DNA of 41,011 nt from Micromonospora arida. GTDB lineage: Bacteria; Actinomycetota; Actinomycetes; Mycobacteriales; Micromonosporaceae. The notes beneath the pieces are model-generated. The model was not told the origin of the DNA, ran no database searches, and saw nothing but the letters and a program-made list of their open reading frames with translations. The stretch lies in assembly GCF_003857035.1 (NCBI RefSeq), contig NZ_QGSY01000170.1:1-41011 (forward strand), read 5' to 3'. Shown here piece after piece: positions 17,182-23,955 of this stretch. The position numbers were made by a program, and so were the translations under genes. Numbering within the stretch: the first letter of the stretch is position 1; the number at the start of each line of letters is the position of its first letter.

Positions 17182-17808
17182 GTGACCGAACGTGTCACCG
17201 CCGACATGTGGTTCGACCCGGCCTGCCCGTGGGCGTGGATCACCTCCCGCTGGTTGCTTGAGGTCGAGCAGATCCGGGATGTGGACATCCGCTTCCACGT
17301 GATGAGCCTGGCCGTGCTCAACGACGGCCGGGACGAGCTGCCCGAGGAATACAAGGAGTTCCTGAAGACGGCGTGGGGCCCGGTGCGGGTCTGCATCGCC
17401 GCCGAGCAGCTGCACGGCAATGACGTGCTGCGCCCGCTCTACACCGCGCTCGGCACCCGGATCCATCTGCAGAAGCAGGAGCGGGGTCCGGAGCTGTACG
17501 TGGCCGCGCTCACCGAGGCCGGCCTCGACCCGGCACTGGCCGCGGCCGCCGACAGCACCGACTACGACGAGGCACTGCGGGCCAGTCACGAGGCGGGCAT
17601 GCGCCCGGTCGGGCAGGACGTGGGCACTCCGGTCGTGCACGCGCCCGGCCCGGACGGCACCCCGGTCGCGTTCTTCGGTCCGGTGATCACTCCGGCTCCG
17701 AAGGGGGAGGCCGCCGGCCGGCTCTGGGACGGCGTGCTGCTGGTCGCCGGCACCCCTGGCTTCTACGAGCTCAAGCGCACCCGCGAGCAGAGCCCGATCT
17801 TCGACTGA
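17182..17808 (+). CDS. Mycothiol-dependent nitroreductase Rv2466c family protein (DsbA-like fold)
   Basis: 208 residues, thioredoxin fold with inserted alpha-helical domain. [20 protein letters not shown] carries the active site. The family member Rv2466c reduces nitro compounds and disulfides with mycothiol, and I recall a CPWC site there. Here it is CPWA, so only the nucleophilic cysteine remains, implying a monothiol mechanism with mycothiol as resolving thiol. [13 protein letters not shown] is the cis-Pro loop. GTG 17182 has AAGGGA seven bases before it. It is divergent from pepN, and the stop is followed by a terminator. Confidence 0.88.
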   Translation: MTERVTADMWFDPACPWAWITSRWLLEVEQIRDVDIRFHVMSLAVLNDGRDELPEEYKEFLKTAWGPVRVCIAAEQLHGNDVLRPLYTALGTRIHLQKQERGPELYVAALTEAGLDPALAAAADSTDYDEALRASHEAGMRPVGQDVGTPVVHAPGPDGTPVAFFGPVITPAPKGEAAGRLWDGVLLVAGTPGFYELKRTREQSPIFD

Positions 17809-17821
17809 GCGGCGACCACCG

Positions 17822-17867
17822 CGCTCCCGTCCGTGCATCGTCAGTCGCGCGGACGGGGGCGTTTCTC
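17822..17867 (+). terminator. Terminator after the Rv2466c-like gene
   Basis: A 12-bp stem, CGCTCCCGTCCG with CGGACGGGGGCG (one G-U pair), then GTTTCTC. The loop is 16 bases. Confidence 0.75.
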
Positions 17868-17987
17868 GTCGGGCGTCGAGGTCGGCGGAGTCGTGGCGTC
17901 ACCGGGAGGCGGGCGGCGTCGTTTCCCTCGGTGTCCGCCGCAGCGACCCGCAGGGCCGCGCGCCGCAGTTCGTGGAGGCAAATCCCG

Positions 17988-18503
17988 ATGGCCAAGCACC
18001 GTGCGTCCGGTGACGATCAGTTGACCCGGCAGGGGGTGATCGAGACTCCCGGCACGGACTACTGGTCCGTTGACGACTCCCGCTGGCCGACGGTCCGCCC
18101 GGACCTGCCCGCCCATCTGGTGGATCTACTCGCGCCGCCCATCGTGGTGGGCGTGGCCCGGGTCCCGGTGACCTCCCGGATCACCCCGCCCAGGGCGGTC
18201 GACCCACTGCCGTCGTCCGTCGACGCGGTGCCGGCCGACGCGCCGGCGCTGGTGCCGTCGGGGGCGGCACCGGCCGAACCGGCGCCCCCGCCGCCGGCGC
18301 CAGCTCCTCCGCGCCCGGTGCCGACGCCGCCGTTGAGCCCGCGGCCCGTTCCCACGCCTCCTCCCGACCGTCCCGTGCCGGGACCGCCCGCGTCGCCCCG
18401 CCGCGCCCTGAACACCGGGCCGATCGGGACCGGCCGGCGTGGCAACGGTGGGCCGGTGAGCGCGGGTAAGCACCGCCGGGGCACCTCCGACCGGGCCGGC
18501 TGA
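17988..18503 (+). CDS. Proline-rich hypothetical protein
   Basis: 171 residues of unknown function. The N-terminal half (MAKHRASGDDQLTRQGVIET, then DYWSVDDSRWPTVRPDLP) looks ordered. The centre is a proline/alanine low-complexity stretch (about residues 85-140, many PPAPAPPRP-like turns) and the end is basic (GRRGNGGPVSAGKHRRG). No signal peptide or membrane helix is seen. ATG 17988 has GGAGG nine bases upstream. A frame upstream to 17931 lacks a site. Coding confidence rests on the ribosome binding site and the biased third positions. The antisense frames are also open because of the GC content. Confidence 0.6.
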   Translation: MAKHRASGDDQLTRQGVIETPGTDYWSVDDSRWPTVRPDLPAHLVDLLAPPIVVGVARVPVTSRITPPRAVDPLPSSVDAVPADAPALVPSGAAPAEPAPPPPAPAPPRPVPTPPLSPRPVPTPPPDRPVPGPPASPRRALNTGPIGTGRRGNGGPVSAGKHRRGTSDRAG

Positions 18504-18579
18504 CCACCCCGGGCCCCACCGGGCGCTTTCATCTGGTGGACGCCCCGCGGGTCCCCGTCGGCGGCTACACCGTCGCCGG

Positions 18580-18585
18580 TAGCGT
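18580..18585 (+). promoter_or_regulatory. Leaderless -10 box for the DUF1015 gene
   Basis: TAGCGT (TANNNT) ends eight bases before ATG 18594, and there is no ribosome binding site, which together indicate a leaderless transcript. Confidence 0.5.
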
Positions 18586-18593
18586 CAGTGGGT

Positions 18594-19793
18594 ATGACGG
18601 TCGTGCATCCGATCACCCGGGCCTGGGTCACCACTGGCGGCACCGGCGCGCAAAACTACGACGAGTTCGCCGACGACGCGGAGATCACCGCGATCATCGA
18701 GTCGAACCCGCACAGCGCTCTCGGCATCGAGATGCCGCACCGCGCCCCGCAGAGCCTGGGCAAGTCGTTCCTCGACGCGCTGCCGGACGCGGTGGCCCGC
18801 CTCGCCGAGGCCAAGGCCGACGGCAGTTACACCCCCGCCGAGCAGGTGGTGGTGCTCTACCGGATCAGCGCGCCCGCTGAGGAGCCGGCGTACGGGCTGT
18901 TCGCGATGGTGGACACCGACCAGATCTCCACCCGGGCAGACGAGCCGGGCCTGGTCATCCGCAACGAGGACGTCTTCATCGCCAAGGTGCGCGAGCGGGT
19001 GGCGCTGGCCGACGCGCTGGGTCACCTGCTCTCACCCGTACTCCTGCTTCAGACCGGGCGTGGCGACGAGCTGCACGCCGCGCTCGCGGCGGCGACCGAC
19101 ACGGCCGGCGCGCCCGCCGCGACGGACACCGACCAGGCGGGGCGCACGCATGCCATCTGGCTGCTCGGCCCCGGCCCGGAGCAGGCAACGCTGACCGCTC
19201 TCGCCGGTGGCGGGGACCTGGTCGTCGCGGACGGCAACCACCGCAGCCTGGCCGCCCAGACCGGAGGGCTGCCGCGCTTCCTCGCCGTGGTCACCACCCC
19301 CGCGTCGGTGGCCATCCAGCCGTACAACCGGCTGGTCAGCGAGCTGACCACCACTCCGGCCGAGCTGCTCGACCGGCTGCGGGCCGCGGGCGCCGAGGTC
19401 GAGCCGATCGACGGCCCGGTCGAGGTCCCGGCTGCCGGCGGCACCGTGCACCTCCGCCTCGACGGCCAGGGGTACGCGGTGCGCCTGCCCGCCACCGCCT
19501 CCGCCCGCCTGGAAAACCTGGACCACGCCCTGGTCGAGCGGCTGGTGCTGCGCGACGCGCTCGGTCTGGACCCGGGTGACAAGCGGATCACCTACGTCGG
19601 CGGTGACTACCCGGCGAGCTGGCTCACCGGTGAGGTCGACGCCGGCCGGGCCGAGTTGGCCATCCTGATCGCGCCGGTGACCGTGGCGGATTTCGTCGCG
19701 GTCAACCTGGCCAGGGAGAAGATGCCCCGCAAGAGCACCTGGTTCACCCCGAAGGCGCGCGGCGGTCTGGTCGTCGCCGAGCTGCCGCGTTGA
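18594..19793 (+). CDS. DUF1015 family protein
   Basis: 399 residues. HPITRAWVTTGGTGAQNYDE at the N-terminus, ALGIEMPHRAPQSLGKSFLD, the signature DGNHRSLAAQTGG (about residue 212; the family has DGHHR or DGNHR) and KRITYVGGDYPASWL identify DUF1015. Archaeal relatives include a free-serine kinase (SerK type), and the His-Arg motif resembles ParB-like active sites, but the function in actinobacteria is unknown to me. The start is leaderless. It lies between the proline-rich gene and rpiB on the same strand, with a hairpin after it. Confidence 0.85.
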   Translation: MTVVHPITRAWVTTGGTGAQNYDEFADDAEITAIIESNPHSALGIEMPHRAPQSLGKSFLDALPDAVARLAEAKADGSYTPAEQVVVLYRISAPAEEPAYGLFAMVDTDQISTRADEPGLVIRNEDVFIAKVRERVALADALGHLLSPVLLLQTGRGDELHAALAAATDTAGAPAATDTDQAGRTHAIWLLGPGPEQATLTALAGGGDLVVADGNHRSLAAQTGGLPRFLAVVTTPASVAIQPYNRLVSELTTTPAELLDRLRAAGAEVEPIDGPVEVPAAGGTVHLRLDGQGYAVRLPATASARLENLDHALVERLVLRDALGLDPGDKRITYVGGDYPASWLTGEVDAGRAELAILIAPVTVADFVAVNLAREKMPRKSTWFTPKARGGLVVAELPR

Positions 19794-19824
19794 GTGCCAT
19801 CCCCACGACCGTGTGACGAACCCG

Positions 19825-19858
19825 GCTCGGGGACGCCGCCCCTGTGACGTCCCCGAGC
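19825..19858 (+). terminator. Hairpin between the DUF1015 gene and rpiB
   Basis: A perfect 11-bp stem GCTCGGGGACG / CGTCCCCGAGC with a 12-base loop, without a U-tract. It ends 22 bp before the rpiB start. Confidence 0.6.
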
Positions 19859-19880
19859 GCGGCCTGACAGACTGCCCGGT

Positions 19881-20348
19881 ATGCGCGTCTACCTGGGATC
19901 CGATCACGCCGGTTTCGAGTTGAAGGTGCACCTCGCCAACCACCTGGCCATGCAGGGCTACGACGTGGTCGACGTCGGCCCGCACAGCTACGACCCGGAC
20001 GACGACTACCCCACGTTCTGCCTGCACACAGGCGACCAGGTGGTGGCCGACGAGACGGGCCTCGGAGTGGTCATCGGTGGCTCCGGCAACGGTGAGCAGA
20101 TCGCCGCGAACAAGGTCGCCGGCGTCCGTGCCGCGCTGGCCTGGAGCGTCGAGACCGCTCAGCTGGCCCGCCAGCACAACGACGCGAACGTCGTCGCCAT
20201 CGGTGCCCGCCAGCACACGCTGGACGAGGCGACCGCCATCGTCGAGGCGTTCCTGAACACGCCGTTCTCCGGCAACGAGCGGCACGCTCGTCGGATCGCC
20301 CAGGTGGCCGAGTACGAGCGGACCCGGAAGCTGCCCGACCTGCCCTGA
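19881..20348 (+). CDS. rpiB: Ribose-5-phosphate isomerase B
   Basis: Interconverts ribose 5-phosphate and ribulose 5-phosphate in the pentose phosphate pathway. 155 residues. RVYLGSDHAGFELKVHLA (N-terminal phosphate-site Asp-His) and VIGGSGNGEQIAANKVAGVR are diagnostic. As in the mycobacterial enzyme, Glu in GNGEQ replaces the catalytic cysteine of the E. coli type (GTGxGxxIAAN with Cys). HNDANVVAIGAR follows. The gene sits next to the Rv2466c-like and pepN genes as in mycobacteria. Confidence 0.96.
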   Translation: MRVYLGSDHAGFELKVHLANHLAMQGYDVVDVGPHSYDPDDDYPTFCLHTGDQVVADETGLGVVIGGSGNGEQIAANKVAGVRAALAWSVETAQLARQHNDANVVAIGARQHTLDEATAIVEAFLNTPFSGNERHARRIAQVAEYERTRKLPDLP

Positions 20349-20359
20349 CCGTGCGGCGC

Positions 20360-20704
20360 TCAGCGCGGCGAGCGGGGCAGCTCCTCGCGGGGCACCCAGT
20401 TTCGCCGGACGACCACCACCCGGGCTTCCGCCTCGGCCAGGTCGTCGTCGGTGGGGCGGGCCGCGTCCCGGGCCCGTAGCGCGGCGCTCAGCCCCACCTG
20501 GGACGAGCCGGAACCGACCAACCCGCGCAGCCCTCGCTCGCCGTCGCGCTCGTCGCCGCCGCCCGTGCTCCTGCGTCGCGGCGGCGGCTCGTCACCGTCG
20601 TGCACGCCCGATGTGCTGACCGTCGGGCCGTCCGCACCCGGTCTGGCCGTCTCGGTGTCGGCGTGGTGGCGCAGCCGTCGCCGTCGTCGGTCGGGGTCAC
20701 CCAT
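20360..20704 (-). CDS. Conserved hypothetical protein
   Basis: 114 residues, highly charged, predicted cytoplasmic. The first half is Arg-rich and disordered (GDPDRRRRRLRHHADTET). The C-terminal block GSSQVGLSAALRARDAARPT followed by DDDLAEAEARVVVVRRNWVP is the conserved part, and I recall such a block in hypothetical proteins of Micromonosporaceae. ATG 20704 has TACGGT (20711-20716, minus strand) six bases upstream, so it is probably leaderless. The open frame extends further 5' but that part is low-quality. It is convergent with rpiB (11 bp apart) and divergent from the membrane protein gene. Confidence 0.72.
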   Translation of the reverse strand: MGDPDRRRRRLRHHADTETARPGADGPTVSTSGVHDGDEPPPRRRSTGGGDERDGERGLRGLVGSGSSQVGLSAALRARDAARPTDDDLAEAEARVVVVRRNWVPREELPRSPR

Positions 20705-20710
20705 CAGCCG

Positions 20711-20716
20711 ACCGTA
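20711..20716 (-). promoter_or_regulatory. Leaderless -10 box for the 20704 minus-strand gene
   Basis: On the minus strand this reads TACGGT, a TANNNT box six bases before the ATG. The + strand gene at 20845 has its own candidate box, TACCCT, at 20795-20800. Confidence 0.5.
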
Positions 20717-20844
20717 CCCTGGCCGGGTTCGATCCGGCACCGTCGCGGGGGCCGCGCGTCCCGGCCGGGGTCGGCGACCGATTTGCCGGCTGGCTACCCT
20801 CGAATCAAGGCGGTGCTGTTGCCGTCGGTCAGGGGGAGGACGAG

Positions 20845-21390
20845 ATGGCAGACCAGACGCAGCCGTGGGCGGAGCGGACCGTGGAGGTGCCACCGCAGGC
20901 CGGCGTCGGGGTGCCGCCGCAGCGTGACGGGTTCCGCCGGGGGGTCGCTCCGGTGGGTGAGCCGCGCACCCCGCGGACGGAGCCGTTCCCGGTGGTCGAG
21001 CAGGGGCCGACCGGCACCGGCTGGCCCGGCGAACCGGTGCCCCGTCGTTCGCTGAGCTCCCGGATGGCGCAGCTGCGGCGCGGCGGTGAATGGAGCGCGG
21101 CGGCAGGCCTCTTCGCGTTCGTGTGTTGGGGGATCTGGGCGCTGTCCGGTCAGGGTGACCTGAGCGGCCCGCTGCTGGTGCTGGTGCTCAGCCTGCTGGT
21201 GGCGGTCGGCCTGTTCGCCCTGTTCCGGCTGGTCGGCCGGGTCGTGCTGGAGCGGCAGCTGGGCCGGGTCCGGCGCAGCGCCCGAGGTGCCCACCTGGCG
21301 ACTGCGGTGTTCCTCGTCGGCCTCGGCGTGGCGTGGCTCCAGCAGACCGAGTGGGTCGTCTCGGCCTGGAACTGGATTTCCTCGAACTGA
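20845..21390 (+). CDS. Predicted membrane protein
   Basis: 181 residues of unknown function. About 85 N-terminal residues are proline-rich and hydrophilic (probably cytoplasmic). Then come three hydrophobic segments: GLFAFVCWGIWALSG (about 93-108), GPLLVLVLSLLVAVGLFALF (about 112-131) and LATAVFLVGLGVAWL (about 152-166). ATG 20845 is preceded by GGGGGAGGACGAG, an excellent ribosome binding site, and a TACCCT -10 box at 20795. No recognised domain. It is followed directly by a hairpin. Confidence 0.8.
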   Translation: MADQTQPWAERTVEVPPQAGVGVPPQRDGFRRGVAPVGEPRTPRTEPFPVVEQGPTGTGWPGEPVPRRSLSSRMAQLRRGGEWSAAAGLFAFVCWGIWALSGQGDLSGPLLVLVLSLLVAVGLFALFRLVGRVVLERQLGRVRRSARGAHLATAVFLVGLGVAWLQQTEWVVSAWNWISSN

Positions 21391-21440
21391 CCGGGCGTGC
21401 ACGGGCGGGCCGGTCCGAGACCGCCCACCCGTGCACCCGG
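21391..21440 (+). terminator. Terminator-like hairpin after the membrane protein gene
   Basis: Starts at the base after the stop. The arms CCGGGCGTGCACGGGCGG (21391-21408) and CCGCCCACCCGTGCACCCGG (21421-21440) pair with small bulges. GTGCACGGG with CCCGTGCAC is the unbroken core. Confidence 0.7.
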
Positions 21441-21588
21441 TCGTCTCCCCACCAGGCAAGGTCGCTGCTTACCCGGCCGGCCGCGGTTCATCCGTGGCCG
21501 GCCGCTCCGACCGGTACCTCCTTCGTGGGCTTGCGTGTTTGCGATGGTGCGGCGGTCAGTGGGTGGTGTTCGTGTCCATGGACAGGCC

Positions 21589-21614
21589 GTACCCACCAGG
21601 TACCTGCTGGGTAC
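21589..21614. promoter_or_regulatory. 26-bp near-perfect palindrome
   Basis: GTACCCA, C, CAGGTACCTG, C, TGGGTAC is self-complementary at 24 of 26 positions. It lies in the gap between the convergent membrane protein and methyltransferase genes. The methyltransferase stop is 37 bp to its right, so it may be that gene's terminator, but the perfect two-fold symmetry also suits a protein binding site. The rest of the 21441-21588 gap shows nothing I recognise. Confidence 0.55.
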
Positions 21615-21650
21615 GGGTGATATCCGGCCAGCGGCGCGGGCCCGTCCGCG

Positions 21651-22415
21651 TCAGTGCTCGGGCTTGTGCGCCCGGACCAGGATGCGCTGGGCGTGGGCCA
21701 CGAACGGACCGTGGCGACGGATGTGGTCGTGCAGATCGGCGAGGCGGGCCCGGTAGCGGTCCACGCTGAAGTCCGGCACCGTCCAGATGACTTTGCGGAG
21801 GAAGTGCACCACCGCTGCCACGTCGTTGAAGGTGGTCGGCAGCACTTCGTGCCGCAGCTCGTCGATGACCAGGCCGGCGGCTCGCGCATCGGCGGCGGCG
21901 CGGGCCGGGCTGCGTTCGTCGCTGATCTCGCGGGGACCGGTGAGGAACTGGGCCAGCTCCCGGTTCGAGCCGGGGCCGATCTGCTGGGCGAGGTACCGCC
22001 CGCCGGGAGTGAGCACCCGTGCGATCTCGTCCCAGAGCACGACGTTGGGGTGCCGGCTCACCACCAGGTCGAACGTCTCGTCGGGGAACGGGAACGGAGT
22101 GTCCTCGGCAACGTCGACCACCCGCACGCCGCGCGGCTCGAGCGCGCGCCGGGCAAGCTGGAGGTTGGGTGGCCAGTGTTCGGTGGCCACGGTCACCGGT
22201 GGGAATGCTGGCACCTCGGAGAGCACCTCGCCGCCGCCGGTCTGGATGTCCAGTGCGGCGCGGGCCACCCTCATCTGGGCTGCCATGAGTTTCAGATATC
22301 CCCAGGACGGCCGCTGTTCTGTCGCGCGGCCGTCGAACCAGGAGAAGTCCCAACCGTCCACTGGTGCGTCGGCGCCTTCGCGGAGCAGATCCTGGAAGGT
22401 CGCCGTGTCCTGCAT
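21651..22415 (-). CDS. Class I SAM-dependent methyltransferase
   Basis: 254 residues. Motif I ARAALDIQTGGGEVLSEV (glycine-rich SAM loop), VTVATEHWPPNLQLARRALE (motif II region), DTPFPFPDETFDLVVSRHPN (motif III/IV, post-I Asp) and EIARVLTPGGRYLAQQIGPG (motif V) give a standard Rossmann methyltransferase. The substrate is unknown. The start ATG 22415 lies four bases from a GTCAG-G-CTGAC palindrome. It is divergent from the Trypco1/protease/NB-ARC operon, and whether it belongs to that system is open. Confidence 0.87.
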   Translation of the reverse strand: MQDTATFQDLLREGADAPVDGWDFSWFDGRATEQRPSWGYLKLMAAQMRVARAALDIQTGGGEVLSEVPAFPPVTVATEHWPPNLQLARRALEPRGVRVVDVAEDTPFPFPDETFDLVVSRHPNVVLWDEIARVLTPGGRYLAQQIGPGSNRELAQFLTGPREISDERSPARAAADARAAGLVIDELRHEVLPTTFNDVAAVVHFLRKVIWTVPDFSVDRYRARLADLHDHIRRHGPFVAHAQRILVRAHKPEH

Positions 22416-22418
22416 TGC

Positions 22419-22509
22419 GTCAGGCTGACAGGCCGCAGTGGTGATGGCAAGCGAATGTGGCCAGTGTCGGCGCAGGGTGCATGCAATGACTCCTGTCAGT
22501 GATCTGACA
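22419..22509. promoter_or_regulatory. Divergent control region with two GTCAG/CTGAC inverted repeats
   Basis: Between the methyltransferase and the conflict operon there are two inverted repeats with the same half-site: GTCAG-G-CTGAC at 22419-22429 and TGTCAG-TGAT-CTGACA at 22494-22509. The region down to 22545 is markedly AT-richer than the surroundings. The shared half-site suggests one regulator controlling both directions, though the spacers differ (1 and 4 bases). Confidence 0.45.
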
Positions 22510-22545
22510 CCTATTCCGAACGATCTTTCGGCGAGAATTTGTCAC

Positions 22546-22923
22546 GTGGCGGATCTCCTTCGTTTCGAGACTGATCAGGGCGTCCTCCTCGTCGAGGAAC
22601 ACGCTGGCACCGATCTGGAACGGGTCGGTCTGCTCGACCGGATCCGCCCCGCCCGGCAGACGCTGGAAATGGCACTGGCCCACATCAAGCCCGCGCTCGA
22701 CGCGGCGCTGGGCGTGGTCCGGGGTGTGGCGGTGCGCCCCGATCAGGTGGAGGTCGAGATCGGCGTCACCCTCACCGCGGAGGCTGGCGCCGTCGTCGCC
22801 CGTACCAGCGCGCAGGGCCACCTCAAGGTCAAGTTGATCTGGACCTCGCCCGTCCCCGCACTGCCGTCGCCGGCTGAGGACGTGGCCGGCGCCGGCGCGC
22901 AGGAGAACGCCGCGCATGACTGA
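22546..22923 (+). CDS. CU044_2847 family protein (trypsin-co-occurring domain, Trypco1)
   Basis: About 125 residues made up almost entirely of one domain: ADLLRFETDQGVLLVEEH, then ARQTLEMALAHIKPALDAAL and RPDQVEVEIGVTLTAEAGAV, ending with the strand HLKVKLIW and a short disordered tail. This is the Trypco1 domain, named for its co-occurrence with trypsin-like proteases in predicted NTP-dependent conflict systems. A protease gene follows 57 bp downstream. I chose GTG 22546 because upstream codons have poor G/C at third positions (about 7 of 19) and a palindrome. ATG 22486 would add 20 residues. The molecular role is unknown; it may be a regulator or inhibitor of the protease. Confidence 0.82.
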   Translation: MADLLRFETDQGVLLVEEHAGTDLERVGLLDRIRPARQTLEMALAHIKPALDAALGVVRGVAVRPDQVEVEIGVTLTAEAGAVVARTSAQGHLKVKLIWTSPVPALPSPAEDVAGAGAQENAAHD

Positions 22924-22980
22924 CCGCAGCGCCGGCCGTCGGCCGCCGGCCGTCCTGGTCGAGTGGTCGGCGGAGCACCG

Positions 22981-23955
22981 ATGACCGGCACCCGGTCGCT
23001 CGCCGGCCGGGTGCGGATACTCGGTGGGCCCTCCTCGTCGGTCGTGGGCGCGGGCATCCAGTTGACCGGTGACCTGGTGCTGACGTGCTGGCATGTCGTC
23101 GATGACGGCACCGGGGCGGACCAGCCCCGGATGCTCGTCGACACACCGAGCCACCCCGGCACCCGGGTCGCCGCCGAGGTGACCTGGTCCCGGGGTGTCG
23201 GCCCGGCGGGCGACGGCGACCTGGCGGTCCTGCGCTGCGCCACACCGCTGCCGTCCGCCCCCGCCACCCTGGCCGATCGTGGCGACGACGAGTTCGACGT
23301 GCGGATCGTGGGTTTTCCGGCCAACACCCCCGCGTCCGTCATGGTGCTGGCGCGGGCCGTCGGTCCGGTCGACGCGGGCACCGGATGGCGTCAACTCGAC
23401 CGGATCTCCCCTGCCACGGCCGGAATCGACAGGGGGTTCAGTGGTTCCGGGGTGTACGCCCCGGACGGCGCCGTGGTGGGCATGGTGCTGGCCCGCGCGA
23501 GCGTCGGCCAGCAGTTGGTCGGCTGGATGTTGCCGGTGGGGCAGTGGCGTGCCCTGCTGCCGGCCGGCCTGTTGCCACCTGCCCTGCTGCCGTCCGGCCC
23601 GTCGGCGGCCGTCGCCCGGGCGACGCACCGGCCGGCATCCGCGCCACTCTCATTCGCGCAAAAGATGGCGCTGGCTCGACTGCTGGAGGAAATCCCGGTA
23701 CTCCGGCACCCCGACAGCCGTCAATTGGTCATTCAGTCGCTGCCATCGCACATCAGTCGGATGGTGAACCCATTCGGGCCATTGGGTCTCGACATGTTCG
23801 GCCTGATTCGGACGGGCTTAGAGTACGAGGATGGGATCGCAGCTCTCTATCGCGTCCTGCTGTTGACGGAAGGGCCGGCGAGCAGGCCACTGCGGGCCTT
23901 CCGTGACCTTGCCGAGAGCCTCGGTCTGCTGACGGGTACGGAGGACAATCGGTGA
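22981..23955 (+). CDS. Trypsin-like serine protease with C-terminal effector-associated domain
   Basis: 324 residues. The chymotrypsin-fold triad is His38 (LVLTCWHVVDD), Asp80 (GDGDLAVLRC) and Ser154 (DRGFSGSGVY); VGMVLARASVGQQLVGWMLP completes the fold. There is no signal peptide, so it acts inside the cell. A proline/alanine linker (about 200-222) leads to an all-helical domain, ALARLLEEIPVLRHPDSRQ through GIAALYRVLLLTEGPASRPL, resembling effector-associated domain 2 (EAD2). This domain looks like the N-terminus of the NB-ARC protein encoded next, suggesting homotypic recruitment. ATG 22981 has GGAG five bases upstream. The stop overlaps the next GTG. Confidence 0.9.
   Translation: MTGTRSLAGRVRILGGPSSSVVGAGIQLTGDLVLTCWHVVDDGTGADQPRMLVDTPSHPGTRVAAEVTWSRGVGPAGDGDLAVLRCATPLPSAPATLADRGDDEFDVRIVGFPANTPASVMVLARAVGPVDAGTGWRQLDRISPATAGIDRGFSGSGVYAPDGAVVGMVLARASVGQQLVGWMLPVGQWRALLPAGLLPPALLPSGPSAAVARATHRPASAPLSFAQKMALARLLEEIPVLRHPDSRQLVIQSLPSHISRMVNPFGPLGLDMFGLIRTGLEYEDGIAALYRVLLLTEGPASRPLRAFRDLAESLGLLTGTEDNR

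Noticed and set aside
22438..22545. Longer Trypco1 protein starting at 22438 or 22486
   Set aside because: The extra codons have low third-position G/C, contain an inverted repeat and show no similarity to the domain.
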